This document shows, piece after piece, positions 6,371-6,786 of a stretch of DNA of 6,786 nucleotides. The notes under the pieces are model-generated. The model saw only the letters and a program-made list of their open reading frames with translations. It was not told where the DNA came from and ran no database searches. Position 1 is the first letter of the stretch; each line of letters starts with the position of its first letter. The position numbers and the translations under genes were made by a program. Source of the stretch: Hydrogenovibrio sp. UBA650 (GTDB taxonomy: Bacteria; Pseudomonadota; Gammaproteobacteria; Thiomicrospirales; Thiomicrospiraceae); contig DBOI01000138.1 in NCBI GenBank assembly GCA_002299245.1, positions 1 to 6,786 on the forward strand. The letters run 5' to 3'.

Positions 6371-6399
6371 CGGGCGACTTTTTATAGTTGCCCGTTTTT
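6371..6399 (+). terminator. Intrinsic terminator after dnaK
   Basis: CGGGCGACT (6371-6379) pairs with AGTTGCCCG (6386-6394) over nine base pairs including one G-T wobble, with a six-base loop, followed directly by TTTTTC. This is a textbook rho-independent terminator. It lies about 180 bases after the dnaK stop and 80 bases before dnaJ, so it should reduce cotranscription of dnaJ with dnaK. Confidence 0.85.
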
Positions 6400-6481
6400 C
6401 TATTTGAAAGCTATTTATAACTAGATGTTTTTTAAATAGAAAAATCATTTAATCGTGTCGAATAATTTTTATTGAGAAATC

Positions 6482-6786
6482 ATGTCTAAAAGAGATTACT
6501 ACGAAATCCTTGGTGTTGCTAAAACGGCATCGGAAGGTGAAATTAAAAAAGCTTACCGCAAGCTGGCGATGAAATATCACCCGGATAGAAACCCTGACAA
6601 TAAAGAAGTCGAAGATAAATTTAAAGAAGCTTCTGAAGCCTATGAGATTTTATCGGATCAGCAAAAACGTGCGACTTATGACCAATTTGGTCACGCTGGG
6701 CTTGATGGTCAGGGCGGTGCTGGAGGCTTTGGTGGCGGCGGTTTCGGCGATGCCTTTGGGGATATCTTCGGCGATATCTTTGGCGG
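6482..6786 (+). CDS. dnaJ: DnaJ, Hsp40 co-chaperone (partial, 3' end outside window)
   Basis: DnaJ delivers clients to DnaK and stimulates its ATPase. The window holds 101 codons plus two bases; the rest lies beyond the edge. The J domain (about residues 4-70) is complete: DYYEILGV at 5-12, the KKAYRKLAMKYHPD helix with the catalytic HPD at 33-35, then KFKEASEAYEILSD and the conserved YDQFGHAG. The Gly/Phe-rich region starts near residue 76 and carries the DIFGDIFG motif typical of class I DnaJ. The zinc-finger and C-terminal domains are not in view, so full-length DnaJ is inferred from context. The start ATG has only a weak GAG five bases upstream. No sigma-32 promoter is recognisable between the terminator and this gene. 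Confidence 0.97.
   Translation, partial: MSKRDYYEILGVAKTASEGEIKKAYRKLAMKYHPDRNPDNKEVEDKFKEASEAYEILSDQQKRATYDQFGHAGLDGQGGAGGFGGGGFGDAFGDIFGDIFG

Noticed and set aside
6745..6786. Short repeat FGDIFGDIFG at the end of the visible DnaJ
   Set aside because: This is the usual DIF motif of the DnaJ Gly/Phe region, not a new repeat.

Overview
The window looks like chromosomal DNA of a gammaproteobacterium. The dnaK, grpE, ybiT and cnoX products read as close relatives of the Escherichia coli proteins (DnaK keeps the E. coli numbering at the Walker-like loop, Thr199 and the interdomain linker). The heat-shock promoters are of the sigma-32 (RpoH) type, and no CIRCE operator is visible. The core genes have moderate G+C (mid-40s to 50 percent in stretches I counted). 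I cannot name the genus from sequence alone.

Layout. (1) 1-767: an AT-rich flank with one unrecognised small gene on the plus strand (162-590) encoding a coiled-coil protein. (2) 768-2369, minus strand: ybiT, a complete ABC-F ribosome-associated ATPase with a TTG start and a good ribosome binding site. (3) 2370-2500: a short spacer with a terminator-like hairpin for the next gene. (4) 2501-3385, minus strand: cnoX (ybbN), a thioredoxin-fold plus TPR chaperone whose active-site cysteines are both serine. (5) 3386-3550: a divergent promoter region, with an extended -10 promoter toward cnoX and a clear sigma-32 promoter toward grpE. (6) 3551-4132 grpE and 4274-6193 dnaK, plus strand, each with its own sigma-32 promoter sharing the core GGGCTTGAA-N14-CCC. 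(7) 6194-6481: a 288-base gap that holds a long imperfect inverted repeat starting right after the dnaK stop codon, then an intrinsic terminator, then an AT-rich dnaJ leader. (8) 6482-6786: the first 101 codons of dnaJ, cut by the window edge.

The genes form a proteostasis cluster. DnaK is the Hsp70 ATPase, DnaJ its J-domain partner, GrpE its nucleotide exchange factor. CnoX-type holdases are known in E. coli to pass unfolded clients to DnaK/J/GrpE and GroEL, so its divergent placement beside grpE makes functional sense. YbiT acts at the ribosome and is probably only a neighbour.

No wholly new system is evident. The points most worth a second look are the cysteine-free CnoX active site, the long inverted repeat behind dnaK, and the inverted repeat that exactly brackets the dnaK heat-shock promoter.
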